DNA of 64,000 nucleotides from positions 124,001 through 188,000 of the forward strand of contig JADKDZ010000005.1 of assembly GCA_016718265.1 (NCBI GenBank), written 5' to 3'. The position numbers were made by a program, and so were the translations under genes. This document shows positions 26,111 through 34,372 of the stretch, piece after piece. Source of the DNA: Uliginosibacterium sp. GTDB taxonomy: Bacteria > Pseudomonadota > Gammaproteobacteria > Burkholderiales > Rhodocyclaceae. Positions within the stretch are counted from its first letter, which is position 1, and each line of letters starts with the position of its first letter. The notes under the pieces are model-generated. The model was given only the letters and a program-made list of their open reading frames with translations. It was not told the origin of the DNA and made no database searches.

Positions 26111-26151
26111 TAAAGAAGATATCCGCATATAAAGTTGCGGGCCGCATCCCG

Positions 26152-26307
26152 TTCCGCATCTTCTTCCGCGGCGCCCACCTGCGCGTGGAAGTGAAGCCGG
26201 GCGAAATCGTCGTGCGCAACGAATCCGATGTGGCGACCGAACTCACGATCTTCGGCCAAACCACCCCGCTCGCCGCCCACGCCCAGCTTCGCCACGCCCG
26301 CGGCTGA
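26152..26307 (+). pseudogene. Duplicated 3' fragment of the GH65 phosphorylase gene
   Basis: Encodes the last 51 residues of the GH65 enzyme in the intact gene's frame but has no start or ribosome site of its own. It is part of the right copy of the direct repeat. Confidence 0.9.
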
Positions 26308-26374
26308 CCCCTTTTCTCCTCGGTCCCCTTCGCCCTTGCGCCGACTCCGGTCAGCCCAAGGGCTTCTTTTTGGG
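26152..26374 (+). repeat. 223-bp direct repeat, right copy
   Basis: 99% identical to 24199-24421 (two substitutions). The preceding 40 bases are AT-rich and unrelated to the sequence before the left copy. The candidate terminator AGCC-CAAG-GGCT-TCTTTTT is carried along at 26353-26371. Confidence 0.95.
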
Positions 26375-26678
26375 TGTCGTGGGCGCGCGCTGGCATCGTG
26401 CGCTAGCCTGTGAGCGTGATCCCACTCTCGCCCGACTGGATCACGGCGCTGTAACATGATGGCCGAGTTTGAAGCGACGTAATTACTCGGCGCCGACACT
26501 CATAAGCAGTCTCGGCGACTGCAGCTATTTCTGCCCATTTAGCGAGCCGAAAGACGTAGAGCAACACCGTAGGTATTCAGGCGCAGAGCCGATTTCAATG
26601 AATTGACTGCCGGCAGTTTGTCAAGAAAACCGGCAAGTTGTGGCGCAATATCGCTGTTCAAATTAATCTAGGTTTCTC
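26308..26678. other. Gap after right repeat copy
   Basis: The first 67 bases belong to the repeat; the rest is AT-richer than the chromosome average and shows no gene I can support. Confidence 0.5.
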
Positions 26679-27251
26679 ATGGCCACCTACCGAAACGCAC
26701 GCGAATTTCTTGTCGAAGTCACGGCACGGTATCGTGCTATCGCGTCTTACTCTGACGTTGGGGTTGTGCGCCCTACTTGGAAGTCTGATCCGCTGTCTTG
26801 CTGGTTTGAAACTCAATACGAAGGCCCAAGTAGCTTCCGTTTTCAGTTCATTCGCCCCCATCCTTACCGAAAGCTACGCCACCTACTCACTAAGTACATC
26901 GCAGGCTGCGACGGCAATACTGCGTATTTTGTCACCGAGCAGCGAGGGCAATCACCTAAAGTCGAGTCGCAAGAAAGTCTCGAAATGGCGGTAGCTGGCG
27001 CTACTGGCATCTCCCAGGGTACGGCACACACTATAGGAAGCCTGCTGCTTGAGTGTGTTGGCGGAGCCTCACTTTCAGTGCTCCAGCGCCCACGGTTTAG
27101 AAGCGCTCGAAGCTTTGATGGCGTTGCTTGTTATCGCGTATCCGGAGTATTTCCGCATATCGGACGCTTCACGCTTTGGGTAGGTATGCAAGACTTGCTA
27201 CCCGGCGCTCAACCTCGCTCCCATTGCTCGCTAAACGCAGCGCGATCTTGA
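26679..27251 (+). CDS. Uncharacterised protein of a LolA-like/DUF2092-like family, probably C-terminally truncated
   Basis: 190 residues. The pattern of an N-terminal helix with YRAIASYSDVG, then FETQYEGPSSFRFQFIRPHPY, then GVACYRVSGVF...FTLWVGMQDLL resembles proteins with a half-barrel LolA-like fold that report on outer-membrane or secreted targets. Members normally continue past LWVGxxDxLLRR; here the sequence turns into PGAQPRSHCSLNAARS and stops, so the end may be lost or frameshifted. AT-rich codons match the acquired segment upstream. No signal peptide is seen. Confidence 0.55.
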   Translation: MATYRNAREFLVEVTARYRAIASYSDVGVVRPTWKSDPLSCWFETQYEGPSSFRFQFIRPHPYRKLRHLLTKYIAGCDGNTAYFVTEQRGQSPKVESQESLEMAVAGATGISQGTAHTIGSLLLECVGGASLSVLQRPRFRSARSFDGVACYRVSGVFPHIGRFTLWVGMQDLLPGAQPRSHCSLNAARS

Positions 27252-27490
27252 GTCGCAGAGCAATCTATCCCATCGTAAAATGACTCCAGAAGGATCAAGC
27301 AGGGTGCGCGGTGCGCACCCTGCGAGCTGATGGCCCGCTCGCGGTTACGACCGCAACGATTCAGAAGCACAGTGCGACGTGGTACATCCAAGTCAGGCCC
27401 GCGCAGTAATCCTGAGCGCACAAACCAGAAGCTCGCAATGAATCCGGCTGCGCAGAATCGGCCGGAACACACCCCGCATGCCCACGACCC

Positions 27491-27579
27491 CGTCATGCCT
27501 GCGCAGGCAGGCATCCATTGGCTTGGGGGGCCGGAGAAAGTCACTGGGTCCCCGCCTGCGCGGGGACGACGAGAACGGG
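27491..27579. repeat. Bipartite intergenic repeat unit 1
   Basis: About 89 bases: a hairpin ATGCCTGCGCAGGCAGGCAT at the left, a spacer, and a second hairpin GTCCCCGCCTGCGCGGGGAC at the right. The same unit recurs 182 bases downstream with only a few changes. Units of this kind are widespread, dispersed, non-coding repeats in proteobacteria. Confidence 0.8.
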
Positions 27580-27672
27580 CGGGCACAATCGCTCACCCGC
27601 AGCCTCCCAACGGGCACATACCGTTGTCTGAACTGCGCCTGCAAAGCCGGCGCGGGCCCTGCCCCACGCACG

Positions 27673-27760
27673 CGTCATGCCTGCGCAGGCAGGCATCCAG
27701 TGGCTTGGGGGGCGGAGAAAGTCACGGGGTCCCCGCCTGCGCGGGGACGACGAGAACGGG
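27673..27760. repeat. Bipartite intergenic repeat unit 2
   Basis: Second copy of the unit at 27491, same orientation, differing by a few substitutions and a one-base deletion in the spacer. Ends GGGGACGACGAGAACGGG like unit 1. Confidence 0.8.
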
Positions 27761-27845
27761 CTGCGCAGCATTGACGCCAGCCCACGCCCCGGCTGGGCGT
27801 TCCGGTTTGGTCGTCCCGCTGCCCGGCGCCGCCCAGGCATTGCCC

Positions 27846-27872
27846 GGAGAACCAATCCCCATGCGGCTTCGC
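27846..27872 (-). repeat. REP-like hairpin, copy 3 (degenerate)
   Basis: On the minus strand GCGAAGCC, 11-base loop (GC...TT), GGTTCTCC. Loop length and ends match the family but only about half of the stem pairs. Confidence 0.4.
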
Positions 27873-27885
27873 GAGGCATGCTGGG

Positions 27886-28515
27886 TCAGCTGACAAGCGT
27901 CGGGCAGGCGTGCAGGAAGCGGCGGTTCTCCAGCTGGTCCAGCAGGGCTTTGGCCAGATCGGCGCGGGTGGTTTTGGCGCTGAGACCGGTGCGCAACGAT
28001 GTGTCGAGCTGGCCGGCCCCGGTGGCCGGCGCGTCGACCAGCCGCGCGGGGCGAATGATCGTCCAGTCCAGCGTGCTGCGGCGGATCAGCTGTTCCTGCT
28101 TCTCGGCTTCCAGCAGCCGCTCGGCGCCAATGATGCGCGGCAGCAGCAGGCGGCCCGCCCAGCTCAGGCGCGCAAAGCTGTCGCCCACGCCCACGGTGGA
28201 GACGCTGACGAAGCGCTGCACGCCGGCTGCCGTGAGGGCGGCCACGATCTGCCGGGTGCCTTCCGAGCGCACGGTGCCGGGCGGCTGGCCCAGGCGCACG
28301 CCGAGGGCGGACACCGCCGCATCGGCGCCCGCCACGGCGCGGCGAACCGCTTCCGCATCGAGCACGTCGCCCGTCACCACCTGCACGCCGGGATGCGTCT
28401 GCGTGATCGCGGCGGGATTCCGCGCGAAGGCGACGACTTCGTGGCCGCGGGCCAATGCCTGGTCGATGACTTGAAGGCCGGTGCCACCGGTACTGCCGAA
28501 CACGACGATTTTCAT
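27886..28515 (-). CDS. NAD(P)-binding oxidoreductase, atypical SDR (NmrA-like)
   Basis: 209 residues with the N-terminal Rossmann motif VVFGSTGGTGLQV (GxxGxxG type), GDVLDAEAV and VSTVGVGD, and the late WTIIRPARLVD typical of atypical SDRs that lack the YxxxK active site. Such proteins bind NAD(P) as redox sensors or act on small substrates; the exact role is open. The ATG at 28515 is set by CCAGGAG upstream; the longer open frame upstream runs into the artefactual G/C block and is not real. Confidence 0.85.
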   Translation of the reverse strand: MKIVVFGSTGGTGLQVIDQALARGHEVVAFARNPAAITQTHPGVQVVTGDVLDAEAVRRAVAGADAAVSALGVRLGQPPGTVRSEGTRQIVAALTAAGVQRFVSVSTVGVGDSFARLSWAGRLLLPRIIGAERLLEAEKQEQLIRRSTLDWTIIRPARLVDAPATGAGQLDTSLRTGLSAKTTRADLAKALLDQLENRRFLHACPTLVS

Positions 28516-28694
28516 GCTGAACTCCTGGAGGGTGGGGGAACGCCCCGGCACCTTACGCCCGTTTCGGGTCGCGCGCCGCAGGCCCTGTACGCAGGCTAGC
28601 GCGGCGGCCACGGCGCGGCGGCTGCGGTGCGACGAAACGCAAAAATCCGCCCCCCAGTCGTCGCCCGCACGGGCGAATGGCCGCGGGCAGCGCC

Positions 28695-28730
28695 TGCCTG
28701 CAGAGCCGCACCCCGCGGGCCTCTGCGACA
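28695..28730 (+). repeat. REP-like hairpin, copy 4 (degenerate)
   Basis: TGCCTGCAGAGCCGC followed by a GC-rich loop and GGCCTCTGC. The inner GCAGAG/CTCTGC stem pairs. Confidence 0.5.
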
Positions 28731-28779
28731 TGGTCGCTTGAAGACGCGCGGTGCATGGAGCGGCCAGGCAGTGCAGGCT

Positions 28780-28806
28780 GGAGACCCAATCTGCATGCGG
28801 CTCTGC
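28780..28806 (-). repeat. REP-like hairpin, copy 5 (degenerate)
   Basis: On the minus strand GCAGAGCC, 11-base loop (GC...TT), GGGTCTCC; six of eight stem pairs hold. It sits directly before the homopolymer block. Confidence 0.45.
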
Positions 28807-28815
28807 GGGCAGGGC

Positions 28816-29106
28816 TTCCCCCCCCGGGGGGGGGGGCTCTTGTGTTTCTTTTTTTTTTCCCGGGGGGGGGCCCCCCGCCCCCCCCCCCCCCCCCGCCGCG
28901 GGTAGCGCCCCCCCCCCCCCCCCGGGGGGGGGGGCCGGGGGGGGGGGGCGGGGGGGGGCCGGGCGGGGGCGGGCCCCCGCCCCGCGCGCGGCCCGCCGGC
29001 CGGCCCCCCGGGGCGGGGGGTTGGTGGGGGGGGGGGCCGGGGGGGGGGGGGGCTGGGGGGGGGGGGGGGCGGGGGGCCGCCCCCGCCCCGCCCCCCCCCC
29101 CCCCCG
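28816..29106. other. G/C homopolymer block, likely sequence artefact
   Basis: Almost 300 bases made only of long runs of G and C with one run of T (28850-28859). Real GC-rich DNA in the rest of the window never looks like this. It reads like consensus of failed reads through a structured region rather than genuine sequence. Confidence 0.75.
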
Positions 29107-29126
29107 TCGATGCAGGCGATATCCGC

Positions 29127-29765
29127 TCAGCGCCACGGCAGGCTAAGCCAGGTTGGCGGCGGCGGTGGCGTGTGCAGGTTCGCAATGGCGATGCGCTTGG
29201 CCTCGGGGGTCGGCCAGGCTATCGGTGCGCGCTGCAGGTAGTCGGCCCAGCGCTGCGGCGCGGGCCGCAAGCCCAGCCAGGTATCGTCCTCATTGAACAC
29301 GTGCGAGCGCAGTGCGTCGTCCAGCGCCTGCACCTCGACCAGCAGCTGCGCGTCGAGCGCGGGCTCGCGATAGTAGGCCCAGGCCATCACGGCGCCACTG
29401 CAGGCAAAGCTTTTGGCCGGTGGCTCAGGCTGCTGGCAGGACTGACGGATCAGGTCGAGATTCTCGCGCAGGCCCGCCGCCGAGACCCGGGCAAGGATCT
29501 GTTGGCGGGCCGACACGACTTTTCGATAGAGGCGCAGACAGGTTTTATCTTTCGCCCGCTGGCAACGGCGCAGCACATCGCGGTCGGGCGGGAAGTCTTT
29601 GGCATGCCGTGCGAGCGCAAAGTCGGCATAGATCCGCTCAAGCGCGGGCGGCTCGCTTGGTGGCTCGGCGGCCCCCACCTGGGTTGCCGCCAGCACAAAT
29701 CCTGCCAGCAACCCGCACAGGCTTTGCGCACGACGAGCACGTATGAAGGCGATGAGGTAACACAT
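29127..29765 (-). CDS. Secreted protein of unknown function
   Basis: 212 residues with a probable signal peptide (LCGLLAGFVLAATQVGAAE) and a mature part rich in Arg, Gln and Cys pairs (RCQRAKDKTCLRLYRKV; SCQQPEPPAKSFAC), suggesting periplasmic disulfides. I do not recognise a family. The stop lies 20 bases from the homopolymer block, so the true C-terminus could be affected, although WLSLPWR-stop looks natural. An upstream Met at 29765 is the only convincing start. Confidence 0.55.
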   Translation of the reverse strand: MCYLIAFIRARRAQSLCGLLAGFVLAATQVGAAEPPSEPPALERIYADFALARHAKDFPPDRDVLRRCQRAKDKTCLRLYRKVVSARQQILARVSAAGLRENLDLIRQSCQQPEPPAKSFACSGAVMAWAYYREPALDAQLLVEVQALDDALRSHVFNEDDTWLGLRPAPQRWADYLQRAPIAWPTPEAKRIAIANLHTPPPPPTWLSLPWR

Positions 29766-29929
29766 GACCCGGTTCTTCTCCCGACAGACAGGCGCTCACA
29801 GGTGAGCCGTGCCGTCCGGCGTCTGACACGCAAGTATGCCGGACGCTGACGTAAAATCCGGCGACCTTATGCCAGAACACCGGCATTGTGCAAGCGCTTC
29901 AGCGCACCTGCAGTTCTTCCGGAGACATC

Positions 29930-32230
29930 ATGATAAACCTGAGCGCCGGCCTCGGCCGCTACGCCACAATCCTGCTATTCATTCTCGGTCTTGGCGCCTG
30001 CGGCGGGGGCGGAGGTGCGGGTGGCGAGACCGTGCCGAATACAGGCGAGGTCGCTGCCAGCTCAAGTTCCAGCTCCGGCACCGGGCCCGGCATGGCGGAC
30101 ACGCAATCGCCCGCGCCACCGGCCAACCTGAGGGTCGCGGGCGCCACGCCGGGCAGTGTTGTGCTGAGCTGGACGGCAGCGGCCGACAATGTCGCGGTGG
30201 CGGCTTATGACGTTTACCGGAACGGCAGCTACCTGGGCGCCGTGAGTGCGACAACCCTGGTCTTCGTCGACAGCAGCGTCAGCCCCGGACAGCCCTACCG
30301 CTACGCCGTCAAGGCCCGGGATGCCGCCGGCAATGTGTCGACGGTCTCGGTCGAAGTCGCCGCCGTCGCCGCACCCGCCCCCACCAGCAAGGATGCGGCC
30401 CCACCGACCGCACCGGGCGCACTGCGGGCGAGCGGCACGACCACGAGCACGATCAGCCTGAGCTGGGATGCGGCCACGGATGAAGTCGGCGTCGTGCTCT
30501 ACGAGATCAGCCGGGACGGAGTCGTGATCGCGAGCCTGGCTGCCACCAGCCTGAGCTATACGCTGACCGGGCTGACGCCCGCTACCGCCTGCACGCTGAC
30601 CGTGCGCGCACGCGATGCCGCCGGCAATCAGTCTGCCGCCGCGACGATCCGGCTGAGCACTCTTGCTGCGCCCCCGAGCAGCGCCAGCTCCTCCAGCAGC
30701 AGCTCAAGCAGCAGTTCCAGCTCATCGAGCAGTTCCAGTTCATCCAGCAGCAGTTCTTCGAGCAGCTCCGGCTCACCCAGCAGTAGCTCGTCGGGCAGTT
30801 CCGGCTCGGGCATCCCAAGTATCAACTCAAGCTCTTCGGGCAGCAGTTCCTCTGGCGGCTCAAATACGCCGGCTATCGTGACTCCATTTTCAGCGGAAAA
30901 GAACATCCGCTTGACCTACTCTTCTGACGTACAAGGGCTTCTAACAAATCCGCTCAAAGGGTTTATGCCGTTTGCGAGAAAGACGTCGATATTCCCTCAT
31001 AGCATAGAGTGGTTCTACATCCCTCTACGCGACATAATGACTGACTATACGACTTTTGACTGGAGCAAACTCGATGCACAGCTCAACGCTATCGCAGGGC
31101 GCGGCCACCACGCGATTTTTCGCGTATACGTTGATTATCCGAAGCGCGCAACCGGTATCCCGCAGTTTCTACTTGACGCGGGGCTAGCCACCTACAGTTA
31201 CTCGGAGTCCAACAACCTTCTTTCCGAAACACCAAGCGTGTCGCCGGACTATCGCGACCAACGGCTGATCAAGGCTTTTGCGAACTTCATTTCAGCAATG
31301 GGCGCGCGCTACGATGGGGATTCACGAATCGGATTTATTACGGCTGGACTATACGGATTTTGGGGAGAATGGCACGTCTTGGACCATCCAAAGGCTGGGG
31401 AACCCGTCGGCTGGACCATGCTGCAGTCCGATAAAGACCTGTTGCTGAATACCTATAAACAAGCCTTCAAACGCACCCAGATTCTCCTCCGCTACCCGAA
31501 TATAACGACGGATGCCCAACTCAAAACCGCTTTCGGCTATCACGACGATTCTTTTGCCTACCGGACGCTGGGCCCTGTGTCGTGGGAGTTCTGGCCGCAG
31601 ATGATCTCTGCCGCACTGACTGATCAATGGAAGAAATTTGCAATCGGTGGGGAAATTCGCCCCGAGATTCAATCAACCGTCTGGGACACATGGCCAAACA
31701 CCGTTGGGCAAGATGTGACAACCGCCATTCAGACCACCCACGTGAGCTGGCTCAGCAGCGGCACATTTGACACACCGTTAACCGGCACCAGATACGACAA
31801 CGCGCTCCGCGCGCACAAGATGCTGGGGTATGAGCTCAACGTCCCAGCCGCCGCATGGGCGCCACAAAGCGACGGCAAGCTGCACGTCACCGTGAAGATG
31901 GAGAACAGGGGTGTCGCCCCGTTCTATTACAACTGGCCAGTCGTCCTGCAATTTGCCAACGCCAGCGGCGCGCTGATCGGGGCCCCGCTTTCGACCGACT
32001 GGAAGCTCTCCACCGTGTTGCCCGGGACAACCCAGACCTTCCAGACAGTTTTGCCTGCCGTCCCGGCAAATGCAAAAGAACTCCTGCTTCGCGTCAGCAC
32101 CCCCTTGGCAAAACGGCAATCCCTTGCGCTTTGCCAATGCCGCTCAAGACAGAACGGTCAATACGTGGCTGAGCTTGACGGAATAAGGCGGGCGGGCGGC
32201 CCCGTGTCCGGTTTCACGGCGATGCGGTAA
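29930..32230 (+). CDS. Lipoprotein with two FnIII domains, poly-Ser linker and DUF4832-type domain (3' frameshift)
   Basis: Signal peptide with lipobox LGLGACGGGG, so the protein is lipidated. Two fibronectin type III domains (about residues 60-145 and 160-245, each with DxxAPxxPxxL and YxVxARDAAGN motifs) lead to a ~45-residue Ser-rich linker and a C-terminal ~430-residue domain starting LTNPLKGFMPFA and containing GLYGFWGEWHV, the DUF4832/DUF4874 pattern of putative surface glycoside hydrolases. Start set by GGAGA five bases before the ATG. Near the end AAAA at 32110-32113 shifts the frame; removing one A gives PLANGNPLRFANAAQDRTVN and a stop at 32184-32186, clearly the native ending. Confidence 0.8.
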   Translation: MINLSAGLGRYATILLFILGLGACGGGGGAGGETVPNTGEVAASSSSSSGTGPGMADTQSPAPPANLRVAGATPGSVVLSWTAAADNVAVAAYDVYRNGSYLGAVSATTLVFVDSSVSPGQPYRYAVKARDAAGNVSTVSVEVAAVAAPAPTSKDAAPPTAPGALRASGTTTSTISLSWDAATDEVGVVLYEISRDGVVIASLAATSLSYTLTGLTPATACTLTVRARDAAGNQSAAATIRLSTLAAPPSSASSSSSSSSSSSSSSSSSSSSSSSSSSSSGSPSSSSSGSSGSGIPSINSSSSGSSSSGGSNTPAIVTPFSAEKNIRLTYSSDVQGLLTNPLKGFMPFARKTSIFPHSIEWFYIPLRDIMTDYTTFDWSKLDAQLNAIAGRGHHAIFRVYVDYPKRATGIPQFLLDAGLATYSYSESNNLLSETPSVSPDYRDQRLIKAFANFISAMGARYDGDSRIGFITAGLYGFWGEWHVLDHPKAGEPVGWTMLQSDKDLLLNTYKQAFKRTQILLRYPNITTDAQLKTAFGYHDDSFAYRTLGPVSWEFWPQMISAALTDQWKKFAIGGEIRPEIQSTVWDTWPNTVGQDVTTAIQTTHVSWLSSGTFDTPLTGTRYDNALRAHKMLGYELNVPAAAWAPQSDGKLHVTVKMENRGVAPFYYNWPVVLQFANASGALIGAPLSTDWKLSTVLPGTTQTFQTVLPAVPANAKELLLRVSTPLAKRQSLALCQCRSRQNGQYVAELDGIRRAGGPVSGFTAMR

Positions 32231-32281
32231 CGGGGGCGCTCGGCTGGTATTCTCCGCACGTCCCGGTTTCTGGAGAAAACG

Positions 32282-32578
32282 ATGCAGGTCACCCTTGTTC
32301 ACGTTCACGTCAAACCCGAATTCATCCCCGCCTTCATCGAGGCTACCCGGCTCAACCACGAGGCCTCGGTGCAGGAGCCAGGCAACCGGCGTTTTGATGT
32401 GCTGCAGGACCCGGCGGACGCGGGCCACTTCATTCTGTACGAAGCCTATGCCAGCGCCGCCGATGCGGCCGCTCACAAGCAGACGGCGCATTACGCCGTG
32501 TGGCGCGATGCGGTCGCGCCGATGATGGCGGAGCCGCGCCAGGGCGTGCCGATGCATGGCCTGTTTCCGAAGGCCTGA
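32282..32578 (+). CDS. Antibiotic biosynthesis monooxygenase (ABM)-fold protein
   Basis: 98-residue single ABM domain (VTLVHVHVKPEFIPAFIEATRLNHEASVQEPGN and FILYEAYASAADAAAHKQTAHYAVW). Members act as small cofactor-free monooxygenases or, like LsrG, as isomerases. Its stop is one base from the alcohol dehydrogenase ATG, so the two are coupled and probably act on related carbonyl compounds. Confidence 0.85.
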   Translation: MQVTLVHVHVKPEFIPAFIEATRLNHEASVQEPGNRRFDVLQDPADAGHFILYEAYASAADAAAHKQTAHYAVWRDAVAPMMAEPRQGVPMHGLFPKA

Positions 32579-32579
32579 G

Positions 32580-33770
32580 ATGCTGATGCCATTTACGGGC
32601 CTGCGCGTGCCCAAGATCGTTTTCGGGGCCGGCACGATCCAGCAATTGCCCGGCTTGATGCGCGAAATCGGCCCGGTCTGGCTGGTCGTGACCGGCGGGG
32701 AATCCTTTCTCGGCACGGCTGCAGCCCGCGCGCTGTTCGCGGCCTGCACGGCTGCCGGCCTCACCACCCACACGCTGCGCGTCGCGGGCGAGCCCTCGCC
32801 CGAGCTGATTGACGAAACCGTCGCGCAGTGGCGCGGTCAGGGCATAGCCGGCGTGGTCGGCATCGGCGGCGGCAGTCCGCTGGACGCGGCCAAGGCCATC
32901 GCCGGCCTGCTGCGTACGGGCAACTCGATCATGGATCATCTGGAAGGCGTCGGCCCGGAGCTGCCCTATGCCGGCCCGACCACACCCTTCATCGCGGTGC
33001 CGACCACAGCCGGTACGGGCTCGGAAGCGACCAAGAACGCCGTCATCACCCGCCAGGGGGCCGAGGGATTCAAGAAATCCTTTCGTGATGACAAGCTCAT
33101 CGCCGAGTACGCCCTCATCGACCCGGATCTGCTGGCCTCCTGCCCACCCGCGCTGATCGCGGCCAATGGCATGGACGCCTTCACCCAGCTGCTGGAGGCG
33201 TATGTCTCGCTGCGCGCAAACGTGGTCACCGATGCGCTGGCGCTGGCTGGCCTGCAGGCGGCGATCACCAGCCTGCCCGCCTGGCATGCCGGCGAAGGCG
33301 ACCAGTCCGCGCATCGCGCCAATATGGCGCTGGCAGCCCTGCTCTCCGGCATCTGCCTCGCACAGGCCGGGCTGGGCTCGGTGCACGGTCTGGCCCAGCC
33401 CCTGGGCTCGCTGTTTCCGATCCCGCATGGCATGGTCTGCGGCACCCTGCTGGCCGCCGCCACCCGCATCAACCTGCAGGCTTTGCGCGAGCGCGTGCCC
33501 GACTCCCCCGCCCTGGCGAAGTACGCCAGGATCGGCCGCCTGCTGGCAAAGGACGACACGCTGACGGACACCGCCGCGCAGGCTGCGCTGGTTGACGGCC
33601 TCGCCCGCTGGACGGAAGCCCTCGGCCTGCCGCCCCTGTCGCGCTGGCAGGTGTGCCGCGAGGATTACCCGCGCATCATCGCCCAGTGCCGGGGGTCGAG
33701 CATGAAGACCAATCCGGTGGTGCTGCGTGATGACGAAGTGGCACAGATCCTCGACGCGCGTCTGAATTGA
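32580..33770 (+). CDS. Iron-containing alcohol dehydrogenase, one metal ligand changed
   Basis: 396 residues with the NAD-binding GGGSPLDAAKAIA and the family III signature GLGSVHGLAQPLGSLFPIPHG. Metal ligands found are Asp199, His269 and His283; the position of the usual second ligand (His in DxxxH) is Gln203 (MDAFTQLLEAY). The subfamily may therefore bind a different metal or work without it. Start chosen at 32580 because the upstream part overlaps the ABM gene. Confidence 0.85.
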   Translation: MLMPFTGLRVPKIVFGAGTIQQLPGLMREIGPVWLVVTGGESFLGTAAARALFAACTAAGLTTHTLRVAGEPSPELIDETVAQWRGQGIAGVVGIGGGSPLDAAKAIAGLLRTGNSIMDHLEGVGPELPYAGPTTPFIAVPTTAGTGSEATKNAVITRQGAEGFKKSFRDDKLIAEYALIDPDLLASCPPALIAANGMDAFTQLLEAYVSLRANVVTDALALAGLQAAITSLPAWHAGEGDQSAHRANMALAALLSGICLAQAGLGSVHGLAQPLGSLFPIPHGMVCGTLLAAATRINLQALRERVPDSPALAKYARIGRLLAKDDTLTDTAAQAALVDGLARWTEALGLPPLSRWQVCREDYPRIIAQCRGSSMKTNPVVLRDDEVAQILDARLN

Positions 33771-33772
33771 GC

Positions 33773-34372
33773 ATGCAGACAAACCGTTCCCTGGCAGACA
33801 TCCGTTCGGTGGAGGCCCTGCGCGCAGCACTGGCGGCGGGTGCCGAGCCCGATTACGTCTATTTCTGGAGCAGCTTTCTCGACCCTGCCGGGCGCATCAC
33901 CGAAACCTGCCTCGCCCAGTGGTATGCCGCCGGCTTTACGCTCGATGGCGTCGCCTACCGCACCGCCGAGCATTACATGATGGCGGAGAAAGCGCGCGTG
34001 TTTGGCGACGCGCTCGCGCTGGCGAAAATCCTGCGCTCGCGCTTTCCGGCGGAGGTGAAGCGTTTCGGGCGCGAGATCGCTGCTTTCGACGAGGCGCGCT
34101 GGCAAGCCGCGCGCTTTGCCATCGTGGTGCGCGGCAATGTGGCGAAATTCAGCCAGCATCCGGCACTGGCCGACTACCTGCTCGGCACGGGCAACGCCAT
34201 CCTCGTCGAAGCCAGCCCGGCCGATGCGATCTGGGGCATTGGCCTGGCCGAAGAACACCCTTATACGCGCCAGCCGCGGCTGTGGCCCGGCCTCAACCTG
34301 CTGGGCTTTGCGCTGATGGAAGCCCGCGAAACGCTGCGTCGCCCGCACTCACCTGAGTCCTCCTCCGCATGA
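33773..34372 (+). CDS. NADAR-family protein (YbiA-like)
   Basis: 199 residues with the NADAR signature: YFWSSF near the N-terminus, YRTAEHYMMAEKARVFGD and ILVEASPADAIWGIGLAEE. Family members are N-glycosidases that remove reactive riboflavin intermediates or reverse ADP-ribosylation. I use the ATG at 33773 rather than the TTG overlapping the previous stop. Its stop overlaps the next gene's ATG (ATGA). Confidence 0.9.
   Translation: MQTNRSLADIRSVEALRAALAAGAEPDYVYFWSSFLDPAGRITETCLAQWYAAGFTLDGVAYRTAEHYMMAEKARVFGDALALAKILRSRFPAEVKRFGREIAAFDEARWQAARFAIVVRGNVAKFSQHPALADYLLGTGNAILVEASPADAIWGIGLAEEHPYTRQPRLWPGLNLLGFALMEARETLRRPHSPESSSA

Larger units (their letters stand above)
27252..27885. other. 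Repeat-bearing intergenic region
   Basis: No gene supported; frames across it are created by the GC-rich repeats. It holds two bipartite repeat units and a degenerate REP-like hairpin. Confidence 0.6.
28516..29126. other. Gap with two hairpins and a G/C homopolymer block
   Basis: Upstream part is ordinary GC-rich sequence with two REP-like hairpins. From about 28816 it becomes homopolymer runs. No gene is supported; proline/glycine-rich frames here are meaningless. Confidence 0.6.

Noticed and set aside
28516..29136. N-terminal extension of the oxidoreductase into the G/C block
   Set aside because: It is Pro/Gly-only low complexity from the homopolymer artefact; the protein starts at 28515.
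30670..30860. Short tandem DNA repeat of AGCAGTTCC type
   Set aside because: It encodes the Ser linker of the lipoprotein and is explained by that coding function.
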